From assembly GCA_017518185.1 (NCBI GenBank), contig JAFWWB010000007.1, positions 1 to 62,661 on the forward strand: a DNA stretch of 62,661 nt, read 5' to 3'. The DNA is from Lachnospiraceae bacterium. Lineage in GTDB: Bacteria > Bacillota > Clostridia > Lachnospirales > Lachnospiraceae. The translations under genes were made by a program, and so were the position numbers. Below the pieces are notes generated by a model. That model was not told the origin of the DNA. It did not search any database and saw only the letters and a program-made list of their open reading frames with translations. Shown here one piece after another: positions 27,503 through 35,509 of the stretch (its first letter is position 1; each line of letters begins with the position of its first letter).

Positions 27503-27596
27503 TTTTTATCTTTAAGCGATATAATACACGAGTTAAAGATAAAAATCAACTTTGTTTTTATCTTTAACTCCATTTCATTCCCACTTAAAGATAAAA
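27503..27596 (-). promoter_or_regulatory. Promoter with four alternating operator copies before the wHTH ATPase
   Basis: Minus-strand -35 TTGATT (27549-27544), 17 bases, -10 TATTAT (27526-27521). The 13-mer TTTTTATCTTTAA or its complement occurs at 27503-27515 (forward), 27533-27545 (inverted), 27555-27567 (forward) and, one base shorter, 27585-27596 (inverted). Copies flank +1, fill the spacer and sit upstream of -35. This is the geometry of a cooperative repressor site. Confidence 0.7.
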
Positions 27597-27645
27597 CCAG
27601 AATCTTTGTTTTGCCTTCCCCCTTAGGGGGGCGGATGAGGGGGGC

Positions 27646-28790
27646 TTAGAAAGTCTTCACCCCTTTATAGTCATACTTTCCGGGCTTTACGCTTCCCTTC
27701 TGGGGATTGCCTTTCTTATCCACCTTCTTAAGCACAAGATCATCAAATACCGTATTGCCTGTAAGCTTTACGTCGCCGGTGAAGATCATGCTGTGGCCGT
27801 TTCCTTCGATAGTGAGGCTTCCGTAGCCCTTTGAAGGAAGCTTGAAGGCTCCGTTCACGTTCACGTCGCCGTTCAATACCACATTGAAGGACAGGCTTTC
27901 CACAGCGGCCTTGCCGCCTTTGCTCTTCGCAGTCTTTATATCCGCATTCATCGCGTCGACGGCATCCTTCCAGACGCCGTAGTCTTTTCCGTTATAGCTT
28001 ATCTTCTCCCCGAAGATACAGGCCTTACCGCCTGAGACATAATACAGATGGGTATCAACGCCGTTTTCGGTGATGGCGTCCACATCAAAGGTTGACAAGA
28101 GCGTATTAGCATCGATCTTCTTTGCGGAAGCTTTGAGCAGCTGTGTTCCATCCGCCTGCACATCACCGGTAAAGTGTACTGTGCCGCTGACAGTACCGTT
28201 TAAGTATATGGGTTTGAAGCCGCTGAACAGCTCTATCTCGCCGCCCTCGCCCTTCAGAGCTTTCTTCACGGTGATCTTGTTAGCGGCAGATGCCACGAGC
28301 ACAGCCCCATCTTCGAGCACAAGCTCCGAGCAGTTCAGCACATTGGCGGAAATGGTGTCATCGGCCTTCAAGGTCTCTGCCTTAAGAGTATACTTCTTAG
28401 CGCTGACTTCGGTACCGCCCGTTATGGTAAGCTCCTTCTTTGCGTTTATTGTGAAGTTTGCAGGGACGTTCTTCTTTGTCACTGCCTTAAAATGCACGTC
28501 ATCGAGAGTCAAGGACGCATTGGCCGTAAGCTTCGTACCCACGACCTCCACCGTATGGCCGTTACCGATGATCGTCACGCTCTTTGCCTTCTTCGGTATG
28601 GTAAGGTTCTTTTCGCCCTTTACATCACGGCCCAGCACGATCTTATAATCCTTGGTGGCGTCAGTCATCTGCTTAAAGGCAGCTGTCAGTGAATCAACCT
28701 CCTTACCGTCCAGAAGGATCTTCCCGTTCTCGGCCTCATTGCCGCTGGTGCTGCCGTTTTCGCTGGTGCTTCCGCCTTCCTTATCACCGC
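27646..28790 (-). repeat. 1.1-kb direct repeat, copy A (beta-helix module)
   Basis: The 3' kilobase of this surface-protein gene is nearly identical in DNA and protein to 33429-34530, in the same orientation and about 5.7 kb away. A 70-base piece of the same module is also found at 25894-25963. These copies are substrates for homologous deletion or gene conversion. Confidence 0.85.
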
Positions 28791-31653
28791 TTATGTTCAC
28801 AACACCGTCGCCGTCCTTATCATCGATCACTACAGTTTCGGTCTTCTCATCAATGATGTCCTCTGCCGTAACAGTGATGCCGCTTATATCATCTCCGGAG
28901 ACCGTGATACCGCCGTCCTCTTTGAGTGACACGCTGAAATCACCCTTGTTATTGCCTGAGACAGTATAGGTGCAGAAGCAGTCTTTAGGCTGGGTATTTG
29001 ATGTAAGGCTTATCACAAAAGCCCCATCGTTATCCGATACAGTATAGGAACCGTCCTCGGCAACGGTCATACCGCCTGCCTTTTCTGCCGCCACATTCAG
29101 ATAGTAGTCGCCTACCAGAAGCTGCATAAACATCTCTGACGAATCGCCCTCAGCAGGCGTAATGGTAGTCTCGCGTGACGGAACATCCGGGAGATAGACA
29201 TTCAAAGGAAGGGTGTTTTCGACACCTTCACAGTAAGCATCATCGTAGTAAGATATGCCGCGGCCGTCAGAGCTCGTCATTCCCTTCCGGCTGATCACTG
29301 CACTCCAATCACCATATGAAATACTCAGGTTATTATTGTTCCCTACAGTCAGGATATCAGGCATGACCGCAGCTTTATATTCATCTGAATCTGTCGCTTT
29401 GTCTACACCGGTTCCGTCCGGGCTGACATCATTTCCGTAATGAATCGGATATAGTACATTCGGATCAGTAGTCACGCATTTCAGGTAAGCATTAGAAAGC
29501 TTTGTATCTACTGAAGAACTTATCAACCAATATTGGGGAATTGTCCATTCATTCGTAGTTCTGTTTATAAACATATTGCAACTAACACCGTCGTATTCAC
29601 CGGTCTCGCTCATTGCGTTACTATCATATATTTCAATGACATAATCATAGGTATGGTCGGGAAAGAACCAACCACTCGTCAATTCATCAAGAGTAATCCC
29701 CCTTGCCCCCGTGATAACAACAGCATGGCCGCCCCAATTGTCCTGTCCATAAGATAATAATGCAGGTCCGTTCACACTTACATTCTTGGCGGCATCAATA
29801 ACTGCTTCGATCTGTTCCCGCTCCTTTGCCTTAGTCTCCTCGGATTTATTCTTTGCATTTCTCTCTACATCAGGGATCATAAAATTCTTTCTGCAATTCT
29901 GGTATGCCTCAGCCCATTGCATAAGCATAAAACAGGAAATCGTAGATTCTCCATCAAATGCTTTCTTTTTCCCGTGAAGATCTTCAGCTATGAATTTGTA
30001 GTCCTTACTCCCCTCATTTGCCATTTTATTGGATATAGCTGAAGCAGCAAATCCCCAACAATAACCATTACATCTGGCAGGGTCAGTGATCTTTCTCTCT
30101 TTCCAAAACAAATCACCTACGAAGTATTCTTCACCGTTGCCGTCATACTCATCCCAGATTGCTTTATACTCGTTATATCCAGCGGCTCCGCTTTCCGTGT
30201 CTTCCCCATCAACACGCTTCTCATATCTTTTTTCCAAGGCTGTAAAAAATTCTCTATCCCTATCGTTTATAGGCATAGGTGGAACATAATCCGGATTATA
30301 TATGTTAGATTCATCCCTCTCTTCTGACCAATTACCAAATCCCCACGCATCCTTCTCCATATCCCACACAATCCCGGAATCCGGCTCGGGAGCCACTTCT
30401 CCCCTGGTCAGGGTAATGCTCTTTTTGCTGGCATCACCGGTGGGGATGGTAAGGTAAGAATTCCCGTTGCTATCATAGAACACCGCCTGCCCCGGTTCAT
30501 ATATATTTCTCGTTTCGCCATTGATCTCAACAGAATCTATGTATATGATGGGCTCCTTAGGTACATTGACCGGGGTTTTGATAAGCTTTAAGTTTTCGCA
30601 ATCATTGAATATACCCGAATTATCAATCAGGGACAGATTTGACATATCAAAGCTGCTAAGATCAATTTCCCTTAAATCGGTGCTGTGGGCAAAAAGACTC
30701 CCCATCTTCGTCACATTGCTTGTATTGAATTGTCCAAAGTTGATCTTCTCAAGTCCGGTATATCTGAACATACCTGAAATATTAGTTAGTGAATCGGTTC
30801 TCATACTACTCACATCAATGTCCTTCAGTGCGGTACAATGAGCAAACATATCCTGCATGGTGGTCACATTCCTCGTATCGATCTTGCTCAGATCTATACT
30901 CTCGAGCTTATCACACCAGTTGAACATAAGATACATATCTGTCACATTCTCCGTAGTAAACAAACCGCCAAGTTCAATACTCTTCAGATTTCGGCAAAGG
31001 CTAAACAGCATAGATGCCGAGGTCATTTCCTTTGTATCAAATCCGGTGAGATCCACTTCTTCCAAATTGGGGAAATCCATAAACGAAGTGCCTATTCCCT
31101 TTGACAACACACCCGTACCGACGACATCCGGATAGTATTTCAATACCGCATCAAAACTGATCTTTTTTGCCTTTTTATATGCTTCAGTAGTTGCCTGCTC
31201 TTCTAAAGTATCTGATGAGTTAATGTGTTCTATTATACCTTCACCGGTAAATATCATAAGCCCATTGCTATCCAGTATCCAATCCAGATAACCGTCTTTA
31301 TGAACACTTTGTGCAACTATCTCAGCTTCCCCGTCAGCGTGAATATACCCGATGCTATCATCTTCAACCAAGTCGTCTTCTGTACCACCAACAGCCGGCT
31401 CTTTTACGGAACCTTCTGCCTCCTCTGCCGTCTCATCTTCTGCCTCTTCAGCTTCCTCTATAGCAAACTCTTCAGCTTCAGCCGCTTCTATCTCATCTTC
31501 CGATTCCACCGCTTCCTCTTCCGTCTCCTCCGAGACAAGCTCGTACTCCGGCTCCTCAGCGTGCGCCATCATCGGCATAGCCAGCGGCTGCAGCTCTGCC
31601 GTCAGCATCGCCAGCGTCATGATGAATGTAAGCGCTCCTCTGTTCTTTCTCAT
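27646..31653 (-). CDS. Large secreted BspA-like LRR / papain-like / beta-helix surface protein
   Basis: This 1335-residue protein has a signal peptide (MRKNRGALTFIMTLAMLTAE, cleavage near MAHA) and an acidic Glu/Ala-rich stretch (35-110). DUF285 BspA-type repeats cover about 180-350 (FNTSNVTKMGSLFAHSTDLR, DIDVSSMRTDSLTNISGMFR). A papain-like domain at about 510-720 has Cys in CNGYCWGFAAS, His in WGGHAVVITG and Asn in IEIYDSNAM. Beta-sandwich and right-handed beta-helix modules run from about 960 to 1335 (KSVTIIGNGHTVEVVGTK, GSLTIEGNGHSMIF). There is no LPxTG motif. A cell-surface or secreted protease/adhesin role is inferred. AAGGAGTGA precedes the ATG at 31653. Its last 1.1 kb is nearly identical to the paralogue at 33429. 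Confidence 0.85.
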   Translation of the reverse strand: MRKNRGALTFIMTLAMLTAELQPLAMPMMAHAEEPEYELVSEETEEEAVESEDEIEAAEAEEFAIEEAEEAEDETAEEAEGSVKEPAVGGTEDDLVEDDSIGYIHADGEAEIVAQSVHKDGYLDWILDSNGLMIFTGEGIIEHINSSDTLEEQATTEAYKKAKKISFDAVLKYYPDVVGTGVLSKGIGTSFMDFPNLEEVDLTGFDTKEMTSASMLFSLCRNLKSIELGGLFTTENVTDMYLMFNWCDKLESIDLSKIDTRNVTTMQDMFAHCTALKDIDVSSMRTDSLTNISGMFRYTGLEKINFGQFNTSNVTKMGSLFAHSTDLREIDLSSFDMSNLSLIDNSGIFNDCENLKLIKTPVNVPKEPIIYIDSVEINGETRNIYEPGQAVFYDSNGNSYLTIPTGDASKKSITLTRGEVAPEPDSGIVWDMEKDAWGFGNWSEERDESNIYNPDYVPPMPINDRDREFFTALEKRYEKRVDGEDTESGAAGYNEYKAIWDEYDGNGEEYFVGDLFWKERKITDPARCNGYCWGFAASAISNKMANEGSKDYKFIAEDLHGKKKAFDGESTISCFMLMQWAEAYQNCRKNFMIPDVERNAKNKSEETKAKEREQIEAVIDAAKNVSVNGPALLSYGQDNWGGHAVVITGARGITLDELTSGWFFPDHTYDYVIEIYDSNAMSETGEYDGVSCNMFINRTTNEWTIPQYWLISSSVDTKLSNAYLKCVTTDPNVLYPIHYGNDVSPDGTGVDKATDSDEYKAAVMPDILTVGNNNNLSISYGDWSAVISRKGMTSSDGRGISYYDDAYCEGVENTLPLNVYLPDVPSRETTITPAEGDSSEMFMQLLVGDYYLNVAAEKAGGMTVAEDGSYTVSDNDGAFVISLTSNTQPKDCFCTYTVSGNNKGDFSVSLKEDGGITVSGDDISGITVTAEDIIDEKTETVVIDDKDGDGVVNISGDKEGGSTSENGSTSGNEAENGKILLDGKEVDSLTAAFKQMTDATKDYKIVLGRDVKGEKNLTIPKKAKSVTIIGNGHTVEVVGTKLTANASLTLDDVHFKAVTKKNVPANFTINAKKELTITGGTEVSAKKYTLKAETLKADDTISANVLNCSELVLEDGAVLVASAANKITVKKALKGEGGEIELFSGFKPIYLNGTVSGTVHFTGDVQADGTQLLKASAKKIDANTLLSTFDVDAITENGVDTHLYYVSGGKACIFGEKISYNGKDYGVWKDAVDAMNADIKTAKSKGGKAAVESLSFNVVLNGDVNVNGAFKLPSKGYGSLTIEGNGHSMIFTGDVKLTGNTVFDDLVLKKVDKKGNPQKGSVKPGKYDYKGVKTF

Positions 31654-31667
31654 TTTTTCTTCACTCC

Positions 31668-31742
31668 TTAAATATTTTTGAATTTCGCCACTGCCTCTTG
31701 AAAGCTCAGTGCTTCTCCGGACTCAACAAACCACAACAATTC
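31668..31742 (-). pseudogene. 3'-end remnant of a zinc-ribbon/TPR gene
   Basis: The minus strand encodes ELLWFVESGEALSFQEAVAK, then FKNI and a TAA stop. This almost duplicates the last 20 residues of the protein at 22793-24418; 31681-31742 aligns with 22800-22861 at roughly 85% by eye. It begins within six bases of the stop of the ATPase-nuclease gene (31748) and ends at the ribosome binding site of the surface protein gene (31653). No upstream part of the gene remains here. Confidence 0.8.
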
Positions 31743-31747
31743 CGTCC

Positions 31748-33316
31748 CTATACTACTGCCTCAACGATGGTCTTTCCGTTCATATCAATAGTATGTACAC
31801 CTATCGTCTTGTTCTTATTGAAATTAAAGCTCAGCATATAGCCTTTATCGCAATGGTAGAAGTCCAGATAATCAGATAACTGCTCTTCGCCCCGTTCATT
31901 GTAGGCATTGCCGTGCCAGATCTTCATCTCTATGATGTATTGCTTCCCGAGGTAATCTATTATCATATCCGTCCGGGTCCTGTCCCTGGTCTCGGACTCT
32001 ATATAGTAATTACCGGTGCCGTTGATGATGGGCTTTATATAGAGCATGAAATGCTTCCTGCCCTCTTCTTCGTGGAAGGCCTCATCACGGTCCCCGTAGA
32101 TGTCAGTGTAATGCACCACAAAGCGTTCAAGTATGAGGTCCATGTCAAGAGCTCCATCCTTAATGAACCGCAGCTTTTCAGTGGAAGAAACTGCGAATAG
32201 TCGGTCATTGGTTTCTTCTTCGCTCAGAAAAGCATTATATAGACGCATCTCCATAATACGGTTGCTTATCACTACTTTCCTGTCTTTTTCGCAGATATAC
32301 CCAAACATATAAGCCAGTTCCATAACCTTGTTATCCGTATTCCAGGTAAACTCGCTGCCATTATACAGTATCGCCTTAAGCATAGCCCGGAGATCAGAAA
32401 AATCATCCAATTTCTTAGCCATATCGTCAAAGAGCGTGTTCCGCTCGTTCAGCAGTTCCTTCACCGCCGAAAGCACGCCCTCACGGTTCCAACCAAGAGG
32501 AGTTTCATCTATGGTCTTGCACAGCTTTGAGACAAGGAACGGATAGCCCGAGGTGTAATCACTTATAAGCTGCGCCACAGCCGCAACATCCATGCCGCTT
32601 GCATGATCAGCCTCGTAATCCGAAAGCATCCCTTCTATATCTTTTGCAGAAAAAGCCATATCATCCGTAAATGGAAGCGCTATATTCCAGGGACTGTTAT
32701 ACTGATGCTCCTCCTCGGGACGTATCTTAAGCTTCAGGTTCTTTATGTCGTAGACTCCTGCGAGTATAACTGAGCGGAATGTAGGGATATTTCTTCTTTT
32801 CAGATACTTATCCCTGAGCATAGCAAGAAAACGGATAAAAGAATTATGATTTCCTGCCTGGTCAACCTCGTCTATCAGGACAACCACTCTATTGTTCAGA
32901 AGAGTACAAAGCTTCGCTATATCTCTTCCCAGCGTAATATTGTCAGGCAGTTCTTCCCTGTACAATAACATAGAATTCCTTATGTGATCGTATGCCTCCT
33001 GACTTACATTCTGGGCAAGTCCGTATTCTGCTGCTTCATCAAGTAGAGACCAGAAAGCCGCAAAAAGCTTGGGGGCGCTCTCATACTGTTCGTCGGTCAG
33101 GGATTCAAAGCTTATTGAAAAAACAGGATACCCTTTTTCGCCCAGATAATCCTTAAGCAGAGACAGCGTGGTAGTCTTTCCATACTGCCTGCCGCGGTTG
33201 ATCGTGATATACTCCCCGTCATCCACCATCTTTGATATACGCTCAAGTCTTGCGCTTATATCTACCATATAATGTTCATCGGGATAACATGTCCCTGTGA
33301 TGTTGAATCGCCGCAT
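31748..33316 (-). CDS. AAA-ATPase-like protein with PD-(D/E)xK nuclease C-terminus
   Basis: This 522-residue protein starts MRRFNITGTCYPDEHYMVDI, the AAA-ATPase-like (pfam09820-type) signature. Walker A is INRGRQYGKTTTL (about 38-50) and Walker B is VVLIDEVDQAG (about 140). The C-terminal PDDEXK_9-type region has RTDMIIDYLGKQYIIEMKIW (D...E-x-K), then GEEQLSDYLDFY. Such genes are multi-copy in gut Firmicutes and Bacteroidetes. Function is unknown, and a selfish or defence role is speculative. I chose the ATG at 33316 because AGAGGAGGA lies seven bases upstream; a longer frame to 33457 lacks this and overlaps a terminator. It is unrelated in sequence to the ATPase at 26054 but occupies an equivalent junction. 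Confidence 0.85.
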   Translation of the reverse strand: MRRFNITGTCYPDEHYMVDISARLERISKMVDDGEYITINRGRQYGKTTTLSLLKDYLGEKGYPVFSISFESLTDEQYESAPKLFAAFWSLLDEAAEYGLAQNVSQEAYDHIRNSMLLYREELPDNITLGRDIAKLCTLLNNRVVVLIDEVDQAGNHNSFIRFLAMLRDKYLKRRNIPTFRSVILAGVYDIKNLKLKIRPEEEHQYNSPWNIALPFTDDMAFSAKDIEGMLSDYEADHASGMDVAAVAQLISDYTSGYPFLVSKLCKTIDETPLGWNREGVLSAVKELLNERNTLFDDMAKKLDDFSDLRAMLKAILYNGSEFTWNTDNKVMELAYMFGYICEKDRKVVISNRIMEMRLYNAFLSEEETNDRLFAVSSTEKLRFIKDGALDMDLILERFVVHYTDIYGDRDEAFHEEEGRKHFMLYIKPIINGTGNYYIESETRDRTRTDMIIDYLGKQYIIEMKIWHGNAYNERGEEQLSDYLDFYHCDKGYMLSFNFNKNKTIGVHTIDMNGKTIVEAVV

Positions 33317-33347
33317 ACTCCGTCCTCCTCTAAGGCAATCATAGTTT

Positions 33348-33384
33348 AATATACAACAAAAGCGGCGCCCTTTCAAGCCGCCGC
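33348..33384 (-). promoter_or_regulatory. Terminator hairpin carrying the promoter of the ATPase-nuclease gene
   Basis: A GC stem (33362-33367 / 33379-33384) followed on the minus strand by TTTTGTTG looks like the intrinsic terminator of the upstream surface gene. The loop contains TTGAAA (33376-33371), which is 17 bases from TATATT (33353-33348). The same hairpin therefore carries a near-ideal promoter for the gene starting at 33316. Confidence 0.65.
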
Positions 33385-33428
33385 CATTGTTGGTCAGATC
33401 CCCTTTTGCCTCCCCCCGGGGGGCGCGC

Positions 33429-34540
33429 TTAAAACTCCTTCGCCCCTGTATAGTCATACTTTCCGGGCTTTACGCTTCCTTTCTGGGGATTGCCTTTCTT
33501 ATCTACCTTCTTCAGCACAAGATCATCAAATACAGTGTTGCCGGTAAGCTTTACATCGCCGGTGAAGGTCATGCTGTGGCCGTTTCCTTCGATGGTGAGG
33601 CTGCCGTAGCCCTTGGAAGGCAGCTTGAAGGCTCCGTTCACGTTCACGTCGCCGTTCAATACCACATTGAAGGACAGGCTTTCCACAGCGGCCTTGCCGC
33701 CTTTGCTCTTCGCAGTCTTTATATCCGCATTCATTGCGTCGACGGCTTCCTTCCAGACGCCGTAGTCTTTGCCGTTGTAGCTTATCTTCTCACCAAAGAT
33801 GCAGGCCTTGCCGCCGGAGACATAATACAGATGGGTATCAACGCCGTTTTCGGTGATGGCGTCCACATCAAAGGCCGTTGAAAGTGTCTTGGCGTCAATC
33901 TTCTTTGCGGAAGCTTTGAGCAGCTGCGTTCCGTCTGCCTGCACATCACCGGTAAAGCGTACGGTGCCGCTGACAGTGCCGTTTAAGTAAATGGGCTTGA
34001 AGCCGGTGAACAGCTCTATCACACCGCCCTCACCCTTCAGTGCTTTCTTTACGGTGATCTTGTTAGCGGCAGCTGCCACAAGCACAGCCCCGTCTTCGAG
34101 CACAAGCTCCGAGCAGTTCAGCACATTTGCGGATATGCTGTCATCTGCCTTCAGGGTCAAAGCCTTCAGAGTATACTTCTTTGCGCTGACTTCGGTTCCA
34201 CCCGTTATGGTAAGCTCCTTCTTCGCATTTATGGTGAAGTTTGCAGGGACATTCTTCCTTGTCACTGCCTTGAAATGCACGTTATCAAGGGTCAGCGGCG
34301 CGTTGGCCGTAAGCTTCGTACCCACGACCTCCACCGTGTGGCCGTTACCGATGATCGTCACGCTCTTTGCCTTCTTCGGTATGGTCAGGTTCTTCTCGCC
34401 CTTAACATCACAGCCCAGTTCGATCTTATAATCCTTATTGCCGTCAGTCATCTGCTTGAATGCAGCTGTCAGAGAAGCGACCTCCTTACCGTCCAGAAGG
34501 ATCTTCCCGTTCTCGGCCTCATTGCCGCTGGTGCTGCCGT
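33429..34540 (-). repeat. 1.1-kb direct repeat, copy B (beta-helix module)
   Basis: This is nearly identical to 27646-28790, in the same orientation. Differences are mostly silent or conservative. Divergence rises sharply upstream of the Ser/Asn-rich tandem repeat. Confidence 0.85.
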
Positions 34541-35327
34541 TCTCGCTTGCAGAGTTGTTTCCGCTGGTGGAACCGTTCTCACTTGTGCTACCGTTTTCGC
34601 TAGTCGAGCCATTCTCGCTTGTGCTGCCGTTCTCGCTTGTCGAGCTGTTACCGCTGGTGCTGCCATTTTCGCTGGTGCTGCCGCCTTCCTTCTCGCCGCT
34701 GACAACAAAGCTTCCGTCACTATCTTTATCATTTACCACCACGATATCGGAGTTTCCTTCCAGATCCTCGGCAATGACCGTGATGCCGTCAATGTTATCG
34801 CCGCTTATAGTCACTCCGCCATCCTTATTCAGGGACACAGAGATGTCGCCGCTGTTATCGCCGGAGACAACGTAGGTCGGAAAATACCCCTCGGGCTGTG
34901 TATCGGAAGTAAGGCTGAGCTCGAAGCTTCCTTCATTGCCTTTAAGCGCCAAAGTACCATCTTCACTTATCTCAGTCCCTCCTGCTCTGTCCGCTTCGAT
35001 ACTGTAAAAACTTGAGACTCCATGGTGCGAAAAATCGAGACAGCCTTTCCCATTCACGGCCTTTATGCTGATAATATCGCCTGTCCCCTCAGGGATACAT
35101 ACAGTGACCGGCGAAAGTGCTCCCGCATCCCCAAATGCATCAAAGGAATAGCTGAGCGGCCCGGTCACTGTTTGGACCCTTCCCCTGCTGAAGGTACCCT
35201 CGGCCAAGCCGCAGGTGACTGTCAGATCGTCACGACCACATATGCATAGATAAACATTTTTCCTGTTTGCAAAATCAACGATCTCTTTACCATTTGGTAT
35301 AAGAAGGGCCGGATTCGAGCTGACCAT
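33429..35327 (-). CDS. C-terminal half of a frameshifted surface protein (beta-sandwich and beta-helix)
   Basis: This open frame of 632 codons has no signal peptide, and no ribosome binding site was identified at its first ATG. In fact the same frame continues upstream to about 35598 and encodes RILVYDSNCGKGGNSFNEEQ, the papain-like Asn region that follows the His of the 35510-37540 frame. The rest parallels residues about 830-1335 of the 27646-31653 protein: beta-sandwich domains, a Ser/Asn hexapeptide repeat, and the beta-helix module ending KYDYTGAKEF. It is therefore the 3' part of one gene spanning 33429-37540, broken by a one-base shift. It may be untranslated or a pseudogene fragment. 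Confidence 0.75.
   Translation of the reverse strand: MVSSNPALLIPNGKEIVDFANRKNVYLCICGRDDLTVTCGLAEGTFSRGRVQTVTGPLSYSFDAFGDAGALSPVTVCIPEGTGDIISIKAVNGKGCLDFSHHGVSSFYSIEADRAGGTEISEDGTLALKGNEGSFELSLTSDTQPEGYFPTYVVSGDNSGDISVSLNKDGGVTISGDNIDGITVIAEDLEGNSDIVVVNDKDSDGSFVVSGEKEGGSTSENGSTSGNSSTSENGSTSENGSTSENGSTSENGSTSGNNSASENGSTSGNEAENGKILLDGKEVASLTAAFKQMTDGNKDYKIELGCDVKGEKNLTIPKKAKSVTIIGNGHTVEVVGTKLTANAPLTLDNVHFKAVTRKNVPANFTINAKKELTITGGTEVSAKKYTLKALTLKADDSISANVLNCSELVLEDGAVLVAAAANKITVKKALKGEGGVIELFTGFKPIYLNGTVSGTVRFTGDVQADGTQLLKASAKKIDAKTLSTAFDVDAITENGVDTHLYYVSGGKACIFGEKISYNGKDYGVWKEAVDAMNADIKTAKSKGGKAAVESLSFNVVLNGDVNVNGAFKLPSKGYGSLTIEGNGHSMTFTGDVKLTGNTVFDDLVLKKVDKKGNPQKGSVKPGKYDYTGAKEF
34521..34682 (-). 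repeat. Nine-unit 18-bp tandem repeat (GSTSEN/GSTSGN)
   Basis: Nine 18-base units encode the hexapeptides GSTSEN, GSTSGN, SSTSEN and NSASEN between the beta-sandwich and beta-helix modules. The paralogue at 27646-31653 has only two units at the same place (about 28742-28780). This is a length-variable linker, probably changing by slippage or unequal recombination. Confidence 0.9.
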
Positions 35328-35509
35328 GGTTATCCGACCAAAATTATTATCAACATTACAGGATGAGTTATCAGATACTATTTTACAGTATCCCGTTCCA
35401 AATCTGCTGTCATCAGATGAATCGGGGCGGCCGACTCCCCATTCCCAGCTTTCAGTATTGATGAAAATATCGGCCGATCTGCTTCCGCCATAGAATCCGT
35501 CTGCATCTA

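Noticed and set aside
27613-27640. CCCCCTTAGGGGGG palindrome as terminator of the surface gene
   Set aside because: The loop would be too small and no T-run follows on the minus strand. A similar C/G run occurs at 33411-33424, so it is only a shared flank.
33317-33457. Upstream extension of the ATPase-nuclease gene to 33457
   Set aside because: The extension overlaps the terminator/promoter element and the end of the surface gene; the family start and the perfect ribosome binding site are at 33316.
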